Positions 54,239 through 63,982 of a stretch of 64,000 bases of DNA are shown here, piece after piece; positions within the stretch are counted from its first letter, which is position 1; the number at the start of each line of letters is the position of its first letter. The notes under the pieces were generated by a model. The model saw only the letters and a list, made by a program, of their open reading frames with translations, did no database searches and was not told where the DNA came from. This stretch comes from Myceligenerans pegani (GTDB taxonomy: Bacteria > Actinomycetota > Actinomycetes > Actinomycetales > Cellulomonadaceae). Where the stretch lies: the NCBI RefSeq assembly GCF_014892515.1, contig NZ_JADBGR010000068.1, forward strand, positions 18,902 through 82,901, written 5' to 3'. The position numbers were made by a program, and so were the translations under genes.

Positions 54239-55483
54239 TCAGGTGGTCGCCCGCACCGCGAACGCGAGGATCTCCAGCCCTTCGGCCAGGTCGTCGTCGC
54301 CGATGGTGAGGGGCGGGATCAGCTTCAGCACCCGCCCGCCGGTGCCGCACGGGCACACGAGCAGGCCGGCCTCGAAGCACGCCGTGGTCACGGCCTTGGC
54401 GAGGGCACCGTCGCCCAGGTCGAGCCCCTGGATCATGCCCTTGCCACGGACGTCGAACCCGTGGCCCGAATCCTGGGCGATCGTCCGCAGCGCGCCCGCC
54501 ATGGTCTCGCCCTTGGCGCGCACCTGCGCGAGGAACTCGTCGTCGTCGAAGTAGGTGAGCGCCTCGCGGCCGGCTACGAACGACAGGCCCTGGCCGCGGA
54601 ACGTGCCGGTGTGCTCGCCGGGAGACCAGCGGGCGTCGTGCTCGGGCTTGACGAGGTTCATCGCGAGCGGCGTGCCGAAGCCGCCGATGCCCTTGGCGAG
54701 GCACACGATGTCGGGGTCCAGGTCCATGCCGTCGAAGCTGAAGTAGCTGCCCGTCCGGCCGCAGCCCACCTGGATCTCGTCGATGACGAACAGTGCGTCC
54801 ACGTCCCGTGCGAGCTGCTGCACGGCCCGCAGCCACTCGCCGTTCGCGACGTGGACCCCGCCCTCGGCCTGGACGGTCTCCACCACGAAGGCCGCCGGGG
54901 GCTTCAGCCCGCTGGAGCCGTCGGCGAGCAGTGCGCGGTAGTCGTCGAGCGCCCGGACCCCGCCGCCCGGGGCGGTCTCGAACGGCAGGCGCACCACGTG
55001 CTCGAGGGGGACGCCCGCGGCGTTGCGGAAGTAGTCGTTCGCGGTCAGGGCGAGGGATCCCAGCGTCATGCCGTGGAACCCGTGGGTGAAGGCGACGACG
55101 TCCTGCCGCCCCGTGACCCGCCGGGCCAGCTTGAGCGCCGCCTCCACGGCGTTGCTGCCCGTGGGGCCCATGAACTGCATGCGCATCGTCATGCCGCGCG
55201 GGCCCAGGATCTTCTCCGCGAACGCGGACAGGAAATCCCGCTTGACGGTCGTCGCCATGTCGAGGCTGTGGGCGATGCCGTCGGCCTCGAGAAAAGCGAT
55301 GATCGCCCTCTTCATGCGCTCGTTGTTGTGGCCGAAGTTGAGCACCCCGGCACCGGCGAAGAAGTCGACGTAGCTCTTACCGGCCTCGTCGACCTGGCGG
55401 GCGTTCGACGCCGAGGTGAACACGGTGGGCCACATCCTGCTGTAGCCCCGGATCTCTGACTCCCACTTCTCGAAGACCTCCAT
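54239..55483 (-). CDS. doeD: Diaminobutyrate aminotransferase, DoeD/EctB type
   Basis: A 414-residue class III PLP aminotransferase. It has FGHNNERMKRAI, the AFTHGFHGMTLGSLALTAND block, FVIDEIQVGCGRTGSYFSF (PLP-contacting Asp) and LAKGIGGFGTPLAMNLVKP, where the lysine forms the Schiff base. It interconverts diaminobutyrate and aspartate-semialdehyde. EctB (synthesis) and DoeD (degradation) are close relatives; the neighbouring doeA- and ALDH-like genes and the lack of ectA and ectC favour DoeD. Start ATG 55483. It is the first gene of the degradation set. Confidence 0.83.
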   Translation of the reverse strand: MEVFEKWESEIRGYSRMWPTVFTSASNARQVDEAGKSYVDFFAGAGVLNFGHNNERMKRAIIAFLEADGIAHSLDMATTVKRDFLSAFAEKILGPRGMTMRMQFMGPTGSNAVEAALKLARRVTGRQDVVAFTHGFHGMTLGSLALTANDYFRNAAGVPLEHVVRLPFETAPGGGVRALDDYRALLADGSSGLKPPAAFVVETVQAEGGVHVANGEWLRAVQQLARDVDALFVIDEIQVGCGRTGSYFSFDGMDLDPDIVCLAKGIGGFGTPLAMNLVKPEHDARWSPGEHTGTFRGQGLSFVAGREALTYFDDDEFLAQVRAKGETMAGALRTIAQDSGHGFDVRGKGMIQGLDLGDGALAKAVTTACFEAGLLVCPCGTGGRVLKLIPPLTIGDDDLAEGLEILAFAVRATT

Positions 55484-55539
55484 GGGCCAGATCTAGTTTC
55501 TCCCGCCGCTCCCCGTCAAGGAACTCGCCGCGATTTTCT

Positions 55540-55563
55540 CCGCGGTTTTCCGGGAAAACGCGG
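55540..55563. terminator. Candidate hairpin after the TetR gene
   Basis: CCGCGGTTTTCC pairs with GGAAAACGCGG, with one bulge and a short CCGGG loop, in the 131-bp gap between the TetR stop and the doeD start. It probably separates the two transcription units. Confidence 0.5.
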
Positions 55564-55614
55564 CCGTCACCCGCAGCGGATCCGATTCATCCTTGATGTC
55601 GGTCGTCAGCCTCG

Positions 55615-56226
55615 TCAGTTCGCCGCGATGCCCGCCAGGAGCTGGTCGACCAGCCGCTCGGCGAGGTCCTCCGTGCGCAGGTGCGGGTAATGGCCGTAGA
55701 CCATGATCGTGAGCATCGGGCTGACCAGCGCGGCGGCGGTCAGCACCGGATCGAGGTCCGCTCGGAGCTCGCCCTGGTCGATCCAGTACCGGATGACGTC
55801 GATGCCCGCGCGCCGCCGCCTGGTCATGAGCCGCTCCTGCTGGCGCGCCAGCTCGGGGTTGTCCTCGGCCTCGACCATGATGGACTTCAGGATCCGGCGC
55901 TCCACCGGCGAGACATCGGTGCGCACGCCCCGCAGGAGCCGCACCAGGTCGTCCCGCACGGACTCGTGCGGCAGGTCCGAGGCCGGCGGCGCCTTGATGC
56001 TCTCCACGGCGGCGGCGACGAGCGCCTCCTTGGAGGACCACCGCCGGTACACGGTCGCCTTGGAGGTGCCCGCCCGGGACGCGACCGCCTCCATGGTGAT
56101 CGCGCCGATCGAGCCGTGCTCGGCCACCAGGTCGAGCACCGCGTCGAGGATCGCCCGGCTGGCGGCCTCGCTGCGCGGCCTGCCGGCTACCGCGTTCTGG
56201 GACGTCATCGGCCCATTGTCACCCAC
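55615..56226 (-). CDS. TetR-family regulator
   Basis: A 203-residue regulator. Residues about 16-62 are the HTH (AILDAVLDLVAEHGSIGAIT, then AGTSKATVYRRWSSKEALV), followed by a helical ligand-binding domain. GTG 56226 overlaps the stop of the MFS gene by one base (TAGTG); ATG 56208 is an alternative. Being co-transcribed with a drug-efflux-type MFS pump, it is probably its autorepressor, acting at the inverted repeat at 57824-57847. Confidence 0.87.
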   Translation of the reverse strand: MGDNGPMTSQNAVAGRPRSEAASRAILDAVLDLVAEHGSIGAITMEAVASRAGTSKATVYRRWSSKEALVAAAVESIKAPPASDLPHESVRDDLVRLLRGVRTDVSPVERRILKSIMVEAEDNPELARQQERLMTRRRRAGIDVIRYWIDQGELRADLDPVLTAAALVSPMLTIMVYGHYPHLRTEDLAERLVDQLLAGIAAN

Positions 56227-57803
56227 TACCCCCGCCGGGCCGCGGCACGCGCGGCGACTCCCTCGGATGCGTCCTCCGGTTCACCGGCGTCCGGCGCCGG
56301 CCTCCCCGCGAAGTAGCGGGCGACGACGACCATCCCGAGCACCACCATCGCGGCCGAGACGTACGCGGTCACGTGCATCGCGCCGACGAACGCGCCGTCG
56401 GCCGCCGCGAGCAGGTCCGCGGCCTGCGCCTGCGGCACCGCGCCCTCGGCGACCGCGCCGTACGTCGCGGGCAGGGAGGCCTGCGCCGCGTCGGGCAGCT
56501 GGGGCGCGACGCCGGCGATCCGGCTCTGGTACGCCTGCGCCATGACCGTGCCGAGCACGGCCACGCCGAGCGCACCGCCGACCTGGCGCAGCGTGTTGCT
56601 CAGCGCCGAGGCGACGCCGGCCTGCTCCCGGGGCACGGACTGCATCATCGTGTTCATCGCGGGCGGCATGAGGTTCGCCATCCCGGCGGACTGCACGAAG
56701 AACAGCACCACGATGACCCACAGCGGCGTGTCCGCCCGGATCTGCGCGATCGCGAGGAACACGGCCCCCACCAGCGTCAGGCCGACGAGGCCTACGGCCC
56801 GCGTGCCGAACCGCTTGACGAACGTGCTCGACAGCGGCGAGAAGATCATCATGCCCGCGCCGAACGCCAGGAACAGCAGGCCCGCCTGCAGCGGGGTGCG
56901 GTCCCGCACGATCTGGATGTAGAACGTCATGAAGAAGAACAGGCCGAGCATCGCGAAGAAGACCAGCGCGATGAGCGCCGACGCCGAGGCGAACCTCCGG
57001 TCGAGGAACAGCCGCGGGTCGAGCGAGGCGTGCGGGGTGCGCAGTTCCCACCAGACGAACGCCGCGAGCCCGGCGACACCGCCGGCGATGGTGCCCCACA
57101 CCTCGACGCCCGTCCACGAGCCCGAGTCGCCGGCCTCGATGACGCCGTAGGTGATCAGCACGAGCGCGACGACCGACAGCGCCATGCCCACCAGGTCCGG
57201 CCGACCCTGGCGCCCCTTCGACTCCGGCGCCACGAGGAGGATCATCACCAGGCCGATCACCACGACCGGGACGTTGATCAGGAACACCGATCCCCACCAG
57301 AACCGTTCGAGCAGCGCGCCCCCGACGATCGGCCCGATCGCCCCGCCGACCCCGACCGCACCGCTCCAGATCCCGAGCGCCCGCGGGAACTCCTGCTCGG
57401 AGAACACCGCCCGCAGCAGCGACAGCGTGGACGGCATCATCGCTGCCGCGCCCGCCCCCATCAGCGCGCGGTACCAGATGAGCTGGTCCGGGTTCTGCGC
57501 GTACGCCGACAGCAGCGACGCCGCCCCGAAGACCACCATCCCGATCATGAGCATCCGCTTGCGGCCGACCCGGTCACCGATCACGCCGAACACGAACAGC
57601 AGCCCGGCGAAGACCAGCGTGTAGGAGTTGATCATCCACGCCAGGTCGCCCTGGGCGGCGCCGAGCCCGTGGACCGGATCGGCCAGGGTCTTCAGGGCGA
57701 CGTTGAGGACGGTGTTGTCCAGGACGACGACGATCAGGCTGACGACGAGGACGCCGAGGATCAGCCACCGACGCGGGTGGCCGGCGTAGGTGTCGGTGCT
57801 CAT
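56226..57803 (-). CDS. MFS drug efflux transporter, DHA2 (EmrB/QacA) family
   Basis: A 525-residue membrane protein with 14 predicted helices. The DHA2 features are visible: VVLDNTVLNVALKTL in helix 1, GDRVGRKRMLMIG between helices 2 and 3, WSGAVGVGGAIGPIVGGAL (motif C) in helix 5. Such pumps export drugs or metabolites by proton antiport. ATG 57803 is chosen; GTG 57812 is also possible, and GGAGGG lies just before the ATG. A TetR gene follows in a one-base overlap, and a candidate operator lies upstream. Confidence 0.88.
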   Translation of the reverse strand: MSTDTYAGHPRRWLILGVLVVSLIVVVLDNTVLNVALKTLADPVHGLGAAQGDLAWMINSYTLVFAGLLFVFGVIGDRVGRKRMLMIGMVVFGAASLLSAYAQNPDQLIWYRALMGAGAAAMMPSTLSLLRAVFSEQEFPRALGIWSGAVGVGGAIGPIVGGALLERFWWGSVFLINVPVVVIGLVMILLVAPESKGRQGRPDLVGMALSVVALVLITYGVIEAGDSGSWTGVEVWGTIAGGVAGLAAFVWWELRTPHASLDPRLFLDRRFASASALIALVFFAMLGLFFFMTFYIQIVRDRTPLQAGLLFLAFGAGMMIFSPLSSTFVKRFGTRAVGLVGLTLVGAVFLAIAQIRADTPLWVIVVLFFVQSAGMANLMPPAMNTMMQSVPREQAGVASALSNTLRQVGGALGVAVLGTVMAQAYQSRIAGVAPQLPDAAQASLPATYGAVAEGAVPQAQAADLLAAADGAFVGAMHVTAYVSAAMVVLGMVVVARYFAGRPAPDAGEPEDASEGVAARAAARRG

Positions 57804-57823
57804 GCCCTCCACCGTACACCTTT

Positions 57824-57847
57824 ACGAAACGGAACGGTAGCGTTTTG
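57824..57847. promoter_or_regulatory. Candidate TetR operator upstream of the MFS pump
   Basis: ACGAAACGGAACGGTAGCG runs into TTTTGA; arms AAACG (57827-57831) and CGTTT (57841-57845) are perfectly inverted about a 9-nt centre, and outer bases partly continue the symmetry. It lies 21 bp upstream of the pump start. Confidence 0.5.
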
Positions 57848-57879
57848 AAATGCCGCCCGGCTTCCGCCCCGACCCGACC

Positions 57880-58704
57880 TCACGGCATGGCGATCTCGCG
57901 ATCACCCACGACGGCGACCGTCCGCTCCCCCTTCCGGACCAGGGCCGGACGGGTCGGCGTGACCACCCGGCCCGCCGCGGCCGCCAGGACCGCCGAGGCG
58001 TCCGCGAACCCGGCGAGCTCGGTCATCGTCAGCCAGGTGGGCGGCATGAGGCGCGCGGCGCCGGCCGCGTGCTCGGCGAGGATGTCGGCCGGGTACCACC
58101 AGCCGGCCTCGATCGCCTCGGTGGTGCGCGCGTCGGCGGCCTGCCCGGCCGGGAGCGCCGCGACGAAGAACGCGGCGTCGTACCGCCGCGGCTCCTGCTC
58201 GGGGGTGATCCAGCGGGCCCACGGGCGCAGGAGATCCGCCCGCAGGACGAGCCCGGCGCCGTCGAGCACGTCGGCCAAAGTGCGCGTCCGGTCGATCAGG
58301 CCGGAGCGCGCGGCGCGCAGCCACGCGTCGTCGGGCGGCGGCGGTTCCGCGGTGCCCGACGACGAGCCGGACGGGGGTCCGGCAGGCGCGGCGAGCAGCA
58401 CGCCGCACTCCTCGAACGTCTCGCGCACGGCGGCGCCCACGAACCTGGCCGCCTCCCCGGGATCGCACGAGAACCGGCGCCCCCACTCCGCGGGGCCCGG
58501 GCCCCGGACACGGGCGGGTGCGATCGCGTCCCCGGCGTCGACGGCGCCGCCGGGGAACACGGTCATCCCGGCGGCGAACGCCATCGACGCCACCCTGCGC
58601 TGCAGGAACACCTGCAGCGGGGCACGCTCGCCGGAGGGATCGGTCCGGTCGCGCACCAGGATCACGGTGGCGGCGGGCCGGGGCACGGCCGGGGTCGTGG
58701 TCAC
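57880..58704 (-). CDS. NUDIX hydrolase, NUDT19/RP2-like
   Basis: A 274-residue NUDIX protein. The box is split by an insertion: FPGGAVDAGD near residue 50 and RETFEECGVLL near residue 95, which gives the separated form found in NUDT19-like CoA or nucleotide pyrophosphatases. A helical C-terminal part follows. Start GTG 58704 overlaps the regulator stop by 4 bp (GTGA). The substrate is unknown. It is encoded downstream of a SorC-type regulator on the same strand, but need not share its function. Confidence 0.82.
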   Translation of the reverse strand: MTTTPAVPRPAATVILVRDRTDPSGERAPLQVFLQRRVASMAFAAGMTVFPGGAVDAGDAIAPARVRGPGPAEWGRRFSCDPGEAARFVGAAVRETFEECGVLLAAPAGPPSGSSSGTAEPPPPDDAWLRAARSGLIDRTRTLADVLDGAGLVLRADLLRPWARWITPEQEPRRYDAAFFVAALPAGQAADARTTEAIEAGWWYPADILAEHAAGAARLMPPTWLTMTELAGFADASAVLAAAAGRVVTPTRPALVRKGERTVAVVGDREIAMP

Positions 58705-59681
58705 CCGGGCAACGTAGCCGATCCGCGGGAGACGGCCTCCATCAGCCGCGTGGCCGTGCGCTCGTCCAGCACCAGGTCGGTGACCACGCCCGCCGCGAGG
58801 GCGGCGCGCAGCGGCGGGACCTTGTTGTCGCCCGCGACCGCGCACAGCCGCCGGGGGATCCGGCGCAGCTGCCGCGGCGTCGGGCCGGTGGCGCGGGCGT
58901 TGATCGGGATGTCCTGATAGCTGCCGTCCGCCCGGAGGAACACGGTGCACACGTCCCCGACGACCCCCTCCGCGTGCAGCAGCTCGGTGTCGTGCGGCTC
59001 GAGGTAGCCGGCCGCGTACACGTGCGAGGGCAGGCCTCCGGAGACCGCCGCGCCCACCGAGAACAGGGCGATGTCGATCCGGGACTGGACGTCGAGCACG
59101 CGCTGCACGGAGCGCTCCCGCCACATCGCCTCCTTCGTGGCGGCGTAGTCGAAGAACGCCGGGACGGGGAAGTGGTGCACGTGTGCGTCGAACGCCGCGC
59201 CGAACCCGGCGACCAGGTCGCCCGCGTAGGAGATGCCGGACGTGCGCGTGTTGGCCGCGCCGTTGAGCTGCACGATCTCCGCACCGCGCGTCGGCTTGCT
59301 CGGCAGGTGGCCCGCGATGGCGGCGAGCGTCGTACCCCAGGCGATCCCGAGCACCATCTCGGAGTCGAACCAGCGGGCCACCAGCCGCGCCGTGGCCATG
59401 GCCACCTGGTCCAGGCGGTCCGACAGGCTCGCCGTGTCGGGGACCGGGACCACGTAGGCGGCGACACCGAAGGTGGTGGCGATGTGCCGGCCCAGGCTCG
59501 GCGCCCGCGAGTGGCCCGGGCGGAGCGTGATCTCCACGACCCCTTCCTCGCGTGCACGTTTGAGCAGCCGGGACACCGTGGACCGCGACGTGTGCAGATG
59601 CTTGGCGATGACCTCCATCTTCGCGTCCTGCAGGTAGTACATGGTCGCCGCGGTCACCAGGTCCCGCTCACGGTCCGGCAT
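58701..59681 (-). CDS. SorC/DeoR-type sugar-binding regulator of the glp genes (probable)
   Basis: A 326-residue SorC-family regulator. The HTH is MEVIAKHLHTSRSTVSRLLK at about residues 22-41, followed by the sugar-phosphate-binding domain (VLGIAWGTTLAAIAGHL; EIVQLNGA; later AVAGDNKVPPLRAALAAG). ATG 59681 has AGGAGGAG 8 nt upstream. It is divergent from glpD, and the gap contains two palindromes typical of an operator array. It therefore likely senses a glycerol-derived phosphate and controls glpDFK. The stop overlaps the NUDIX start. Confidence 0.87.
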   Translation of the reverse strand: MPDRERDLVTAATMYYLQDAKMEVIAKHLHTSRSTVSRLLKRAREEGVVEITLRPGHSRAPSLGRHIATTFGVAAYVVPVPDTASLSDRLDQVAMATARLVARWFDSEMVLGIAWGTTLAAIAGHLPSKPTRGAEIVQLNGAANTRTSGISYAGDLVAGFGAAFDAHVHHFPVPAFFDYAATKEAMWRERSVQRVLDVQSRIDIALFSVGAAVSGGLPSHVYAAGYLEPHDTELLHAEGVVGDVCTVFLRADGSYQDIPINARATGPTPRQLRRIPRRLCAVAGDNKVPPLRAALAAGVVTDLVLDERTATRLMEAVSRGSATLPG

Positions 59682-59736
59682 GTCTGGCTCCTCCTGGTTC
59701 TCGGGGACACCACCCCGGCGCGACCCGGCCAATTCT

Positions 59737-59771
59737 TGCACGTTCGTGCATACAGCTTGCACGTCCGTGCC
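59737..59771. promoter_or_regulatory. Two tandem palindromic operators in the regulator-glpD gap
   Basis: TGCACGTTCGTGCA (59737-59750) and TGCACGTCCGTGCC (59758-59771) are near-identical palindromes whose centres are 21 bp apart, about two helical turns. They lie about midway between the divergent starts at 59681 and 59862. Confidence 0.78.
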
Positions 59772-59861
59772 CGAGGGGGTGTTGTTGGTACAGCGCCGCG
59801 ATCGGCAATGACCGGCATATACGCGGTGCACGGAATGGACAAGCAACCGGAAGGGAACGGC

Positions 59862-61604
59862 ATGGTCACCACCCGCCTCACCACGGAGTCGCGGACCCGG
59901 GCGCTCGCCGCGCTGGAGCGGTCCGCGCACGCCGACGCGCTCGACGTCCTGGTGATCGGCGGTGGCGTGACCGGTGCGGGCATCGCGCTCGACGCCGCCA
60001 CCCGCGGGCTGTCCACCGCCGTCGTCGAGGCGCAGGACTGGGCCTCCGGGACATCGGGGCGCAGCAGCAAGCTCGTGCACGGCGGCCTGCGCTACCTGCA
60101 GATGCTCGACTTCCATCTCGTCCGCGAGGCGCTCACCGAGCGCGACCTCCTCCTCAAGGAACTCGCCCCCCACCTCGTGCGCCCCGTGCCGTTCCTCTAC
60201 CCCCTCGAGCACCGCGTCTGGGAACGGGCCTACGTCGGAGCCGGCATCGCCCTGTACGACACGCTGGCCACCATCGGCCGCGGCCGGCGCGCCATGCCCT
60301 GGCACCGGCACCTGACGCGCCGCCGCCTGGCGGAGAAGTTCCCCGACCTCGCCCACGACGCCGCCGTCGGCGCCGTCCAGTACTGGGACGCGTCGGTCGA
60401 CGACGCCCGGCTCGTCACCACCCTCGTCCGGACCGCCGCCGGCCACGGGGCCCACGCCGCCCCACGGACCCAGGTCACCGCGCTGACCAAGGACGCCGAC
60501 GGCGCCGTGGACGGAGCCGTCGTGGTGGACCTGGAGACCGGCCGCGAGATCACGGTGCGGGCCCGGCACGTCATCAACGCCACCGGCGTCTGGACCGAGG
60601 ACACCGAGGCGCTCGCCGGTGACGAGGGCGGGCTGCGGGTGCTGGCCTCGAAGGGCGTCCACGTCGTGGTGCCCCGCGACCGCATCCGGGGCGAGGTGGG
60701 GCTGATCCTGCAGACGCCCGTGTCGGTGCTGTTCGTCATCCCGTGGTCCCGGTACTGGATCCTCGGCACCACCGACACGCCGTGGGAGCTCGATCCCGCG
60801 CATCCCGTGGCGACGTCGGCCGACGTCGACTACGTCCTCGACCAGGCGAACTCGGTGCTGTCCTGCACGCTGCGGCGCGAGGACGTCATCGGGACCTACG
60901 CCGGGCTGCGCCCGCTGCTGCAGCCCGGCACGAAGGAGGGCACCAGCTCCGCCAAGGTCTCCCGGGAGCACACCGTCGCCTCGCCCACGCCCGGCCTCAC
61001 GGTGATCGCGGGCGGCAAGCTCACGACGTACCGGGTGATGGCGAAGGACGCCGTCGACTTCGCGCTCGGGGACGCCGCCGCGGCACGGCCCAGCATCACG
61101 CACGAGATCCCGCTGCTCGGCGCGGACGGCCTGGAGGCCGCGCGCGGCGACGCCGGCGCCTGGGCGCGGCGGTACGGGTGGACGCCGGCGATGGTGGACC
61201 ACCTGCTGCACCGGTACGGCGCGAACCTCTTCGAGATCGCCGCGCTGTGCGAGGCGGACCCGTCGCTCGCCCGGCCGCTCGACCAGGCTCCCGCCTACCT
61301 GCGTGCCGAGGTGCATTACGCCGTGAGCCACGAGGGCGCGATCCACCTGGAGGACGTGCTCGCGCACCGCACCCGCCTCGTCTACGAGCTGCCCGACGGC
61401 GCCCTGGCCGCCGTCGACGAGATCGCGGACGTCGTCGCGCCGCTGCTCGGCTGGGACGACGCGACCAGGGCGGCGGAGATCGAGTCCTATGCCGCCCGCG
61501 TCCGGGCGGAGGCCGCGGCCGCCGCCGAACCCGACGACGCGGCGGCCGCCGCCGTCCGGCGTCGCGCGTCCGACGTCGCGCCGATGCGGGCGCTGCGGAC
61601 CTGA
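59862..61604 (+). CDS. glpD: Aerobic glycerol-3-phosphate dehydrogenase
   Basis: A 580-residue FAD enzyme. The FAD site is VLVIGGGVTGAGIALDAATR, and SGRSSKLVHGGLRYLQMLDF, WSRYWILGTTDTPWE and VIAGGKLTTYRVMAKDAVDF are GlpD marks. It oxidises glycerol-3-phosphate to DHAP at the membrane, passing electrons to quinone. ATG 59862 has GGAAGGG about 7 nt upstream; ATG 59835 is a weaker option. The C-terminal Ala/Arg-rich extension of about 40 residues is poorly conserved. It heads the glpD-glpF-glpK cluster under the twin operators. Confidence 0.92.
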   Translation: MVTTRLTTESRTRALAALERSAHADALDVLVIGGGVTGAGIALDAATRGLSTAVVEAQDWASGTSGRSSKLVHGGLRYLQMLDFHLVREALTERDLLLKELAPHLVRPVPFLYPLEHRVWERAYVGAGIALYDTLATIGRGRRAMPWHRHLTRRRLAEKFPDLAHDAAVGAVQYWDASVDDARLVTTLVRTAAGHGAHAAPRTQVTALTKDADGAVDGAVVVDLETGREITVRARHVINATGVWTEDTEALAGDEGGLRVLASKGVHVVVPRDRIRGEVGLILQTPVSVLFVIPWSRYWILGTTDTPWELDPAHPVATSADVDYVLDQANSVLSCTLRREDVIGTYAGLRPLLQPGTKEGTSSAKVSREHTVASPTPGLTVIAGGKLTTYRVMAKDAVDFALGDAAAARPSITHEIPLLGADGLEAARGDAGAWARRYGWTPAMVDHLLHRYGANLFEIAALCEADPSLARPLDQAPAYLRAEVHYAVSHEGAIHLEDVLAHRTRLVYELPDGALAAVDEIADVVAPLLGWDDATRAAEIESYAARVRAEAAAAAEPDDAAAAAVRRRASDVAPMRALRT

Positions 61605-61665
61605 CACATGCTGTGCGCGACGGCGCACCGACCGACAACGAAGTCAACGAGAGAGGGAACCACCC

Positions 61666-62403
61666 ATGTCGACCATCCAGTTGTTCGTCACCGAGATGCT
61701 CGGGACGATGATGCTCACCCTGCTCGGCTGCAGCGTCGTCGCCAACGCGATCCTGCCGAGGACCAAGGGGGCCGGAGTCGGCGCGAGCTGGCTCCTCATC
61801 AACTTCGGCTGGGGCCTCGCCGTGTTCTCCGGCGTGTTCGTCGCCTTCAAGAGCGGCGCCCACATCAACCCGGCGGTGACGGTCGGGCTCCTGGCGAGCG
61901 GGTCCGACGAACTCGGTCCGGGCATCGCGGCGACCGCCGGCAACGCGGCGATCTACATCGCGGGGCAGATGGCCGGCGCGTTCCTCGGCGCCGTGCTCAC
62001 CTACCTCGCGCACAAGCGGCACTTCGACGAGGAGGCTCCCGGCGCGGTCAAGCTGGCGGTGTTCTCCACCGGTCCGGAGATCCGCTCGTACGGCTGGAAC
62101 GTGGTGACCGAGATCATCGGCACGTTCGTGCTGGTGTTCGTGGTGCTGTCGTTCGCGAACTGGCCCGGTGACCTGGGCCCGCTGGCGGTGGCGCTGCTGG
62201 TGACCGGGATCGGTGCCAGCCTCGGCGGCCCCACCGGGTACGCCATCAACCCCGCCCGCGACCTCGGCCCGCGGATCGCGCATGCGATCCTGCCCATCAG
62301 GGGCAAGGGCGGCAGCGACTGGGCCTACTCGTGGGTCCCCGTGGTCGGCCCGCTCATCGGCGGAGCCCTCGGCGGCGCGCTCGCCCCCGCCGTAGCCTTC
62401 TGA
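61666..62403 (+). CDS. glpF: Glycerol uptake facilitator (aquaglyceroporin)
   Basis: A 245-residue MIP-family channel with six transmembrane helices. The two pore motifs are HINPAVTVG and [12 protein letters not shown]; the Asp after the second NPAR is the aquaglyceroporin mark that widens the pore for glycerol. ATG 61666 is preceded by GAGAGAGG about 9 nt upstream. It lies 61 bp after glpD and 64 bp before glpK, giving uptake, phosphorylation and oxidation in one cluster. Confidence 0.92.
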   Translation: MSTIQLFVTEMLGTMMLTLLGCSVVANAILPRTKGAGVGASWLLINFGWGLAVFSGVFVAFKSGAHINPAVTVGLLASGSDELGPGIAATAGNAAIYIAGQMAGAFLGAVLTYLAHKRHFDEEAPGAVKLAVFSTGPEIRSYGWNVVTEIIGTFVLVFVVLSFANWPGDLGPLAVALLVTGIGASLGGPTGYAINPARDLGPRIAHAILPIRGKGGSDWAYSWVPVVGPLIGGALGGALAPAVAF

Positions 62404-62467
62404 ACGGCCCCGCACGTCCCGACACCCGAAACCCCCGCAACCCGCACAACGAAGTGGATGGAGAACC

Positions 62468-63982
62468 ATGCCTGACTACGTCCTCGCCATCGACCAGGGC
62501 ACCACGAGCTCCCGGGCCATCGTGTTCGACCACGCCGGGACCGTCGTCTCGACCGGACAGCTCGAGCACGACCAGATCTTCCCGCAGCCCGGCTGGGTGG
62601 AGCACAACCCCGAGCAGATCTGGGACAACACGCGGCAGGTCGTGGGGATCGCCCTGACCCGCGCGAACATCAACCACGCGGACCTGGCGGCCGTGGGGAT
62701 CACGAACCAGCGCGAGACCACGGTCGTCTGGGACAAGAACACCGGCAAGCCCGTCTACAACGCGATCGTCTGGCAGGACACCCGCACCCAGGCGATCGTG
62801 GACGAGCTGGCCGGCGACGCCGGGCCGGAGCGGTACAAGAGCGTGGTGGGCCTGCCGCTCGCGACCTACTTCTCCGGGCCCAAGGTGAAGTGGATCCTCG
62901 ACAACGTCGAGGGTGCGCGGGAGGCCGCGGAGCGCGGTGACCTGCTGTTCGGCAACACGGACGCGTGGGTGCTGTGGAACATGACCGGCGGCGTCTCCGG
63001 CGGCGTGCACGTCACGGACGTCACCAACGCGTCGCGCACCATGCTCATGGACCTGGACACCCTGTCCTGGCGGGAGGACATCGCCGCGGACATGGGCATC
63101 CCGATGTCGATGTTGCCCGAGATCAGGTCGTCGTCGGAGGTGTACGGGAACGGGCGGCCGAAGGGCATGGTGCCGGGCGTGCCGATCGCCGGCATCCTCG
63201 GCGACCAGCAGGCCGCGACGTTCGGCCAGGCGTGCTTCGAGGTGGGCACCGCCAAGAACACGTACGGCACGGGCAACTTCATGCTGCTCAACACCGGCAC
63301 GGAGAAGATCCCCTCGAAGAACGGCCTGCTCACCACCGTCTGCTACAAGATCGGCGAGGCGGACGCGGTGTACGCGCTGGAGGGATCGATCGCGGTGACC
63401 GGGTCGCTCGTGCAGTGGCTGCGCGACAACCTCGGGCTCTTCGCCGACTCGCCCGACGTCGAGTACCTCGCGGGCAAGGTGGAGGACAACGGCGGGGCCT
63501 ACTTCGTGCCCGCGTTCTCCGGCCTGTTCGCGCCGTACTGGCGTCCGGACGCGCGGGGCGCGCTGGTGGGGCTCACGCGGTACGTCAACCGCAACCACAT
63601 CGCCCGCGCCGCCCTGGAGGCGACGGCGTACCAGACGCGCGAGGTGGTGGACGCCATGCGTGCCGACTCCGGCGTCGAGCTCACCGAGCTGAAGGTCGAC
63701 GGCGGCATGGTCGCCAACCAGCTGCTCATGCAGTTCCAGGCCGACCAGCTCGGCGTCGACGTCGTCCGTCCGCAGGTCGCCGAGACGACGGCGCTCGGCG
63801 CCGCCTACGCCGCCGGCATCGCCGTCGGCTTCTGGTCCGGCGAGGCCGACGTCGTGGCCAACTGGGTCGAGGGCGGCCGCTGGTCCCCGTCGATGGCCGA
63901 CGACGAGCGGGAGCGCCTCTATCGCAACTGGAAGAAGGCCGTCACGAAGACCTTCGACTGGGTCGACGCGGACGCCGGCTGA
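62468..63982 (+). CDS. glpK: Glycerol kinase
   Basis: A 504-residue FGGY-family kinase of standard length. [16 protein letters not shown] opens the N-terminal domain, [20 protein letters not shown] and [10 protein letters not shown] are GlpK signatures, and [16 protein letters not shown] with [16 protein letters not shown] lies in the C-terminal ATP-binding domain. It phosphorylates glycerol to glycerol-3-phosphate, the substrate of GlpD encoded two genes upstream. ATG 62468 has GGAGAACC just before it. The gene ends 18 bp before the window edge. Confidence 0.95.
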   Translation: MPDYVLAIDQGTTSSRAIVFDHAGTVVSTGQLEHDQIFPQPGWVEHNPEQIWDNTRQVVGIALTRANINHADLAAVGITNQRETTVVWDKNTGKPVYNAIVWQDTRTQAIVDELAGDAGPERYKSVVGLPLATYFSGPKVKWILDNVEGAREAAERGDLLFGNTDAWVLWNMTGGVSGGVHVTDVTNASRTMLMDLDTLSWREDIAADMGIPMSMLPEIRSSSEVYGNGRPKGMVPGVPIAGILGDQQAATFGQACFEVGTAKNTYGTGNFMLLNTGTEKIPSKNGLLTTVCYKIGEADAVYALEGSIAVTGSLVQWLRDNLGLFADSPDVEYLAGKVEDNGGAYFVPAFSGLFAPYWRPDARGALVGLTRYVNRNHIARAALEATAYQTREVVDAMRADSGVELTELKVDGGMVANQLLMQFQADQLGVDVVRPQVAETTALGAAYAAGIAVGFWSGEADVVANWVEGGRWSPSMADDERERLYRNWKKAVTKTFDWVDADAG

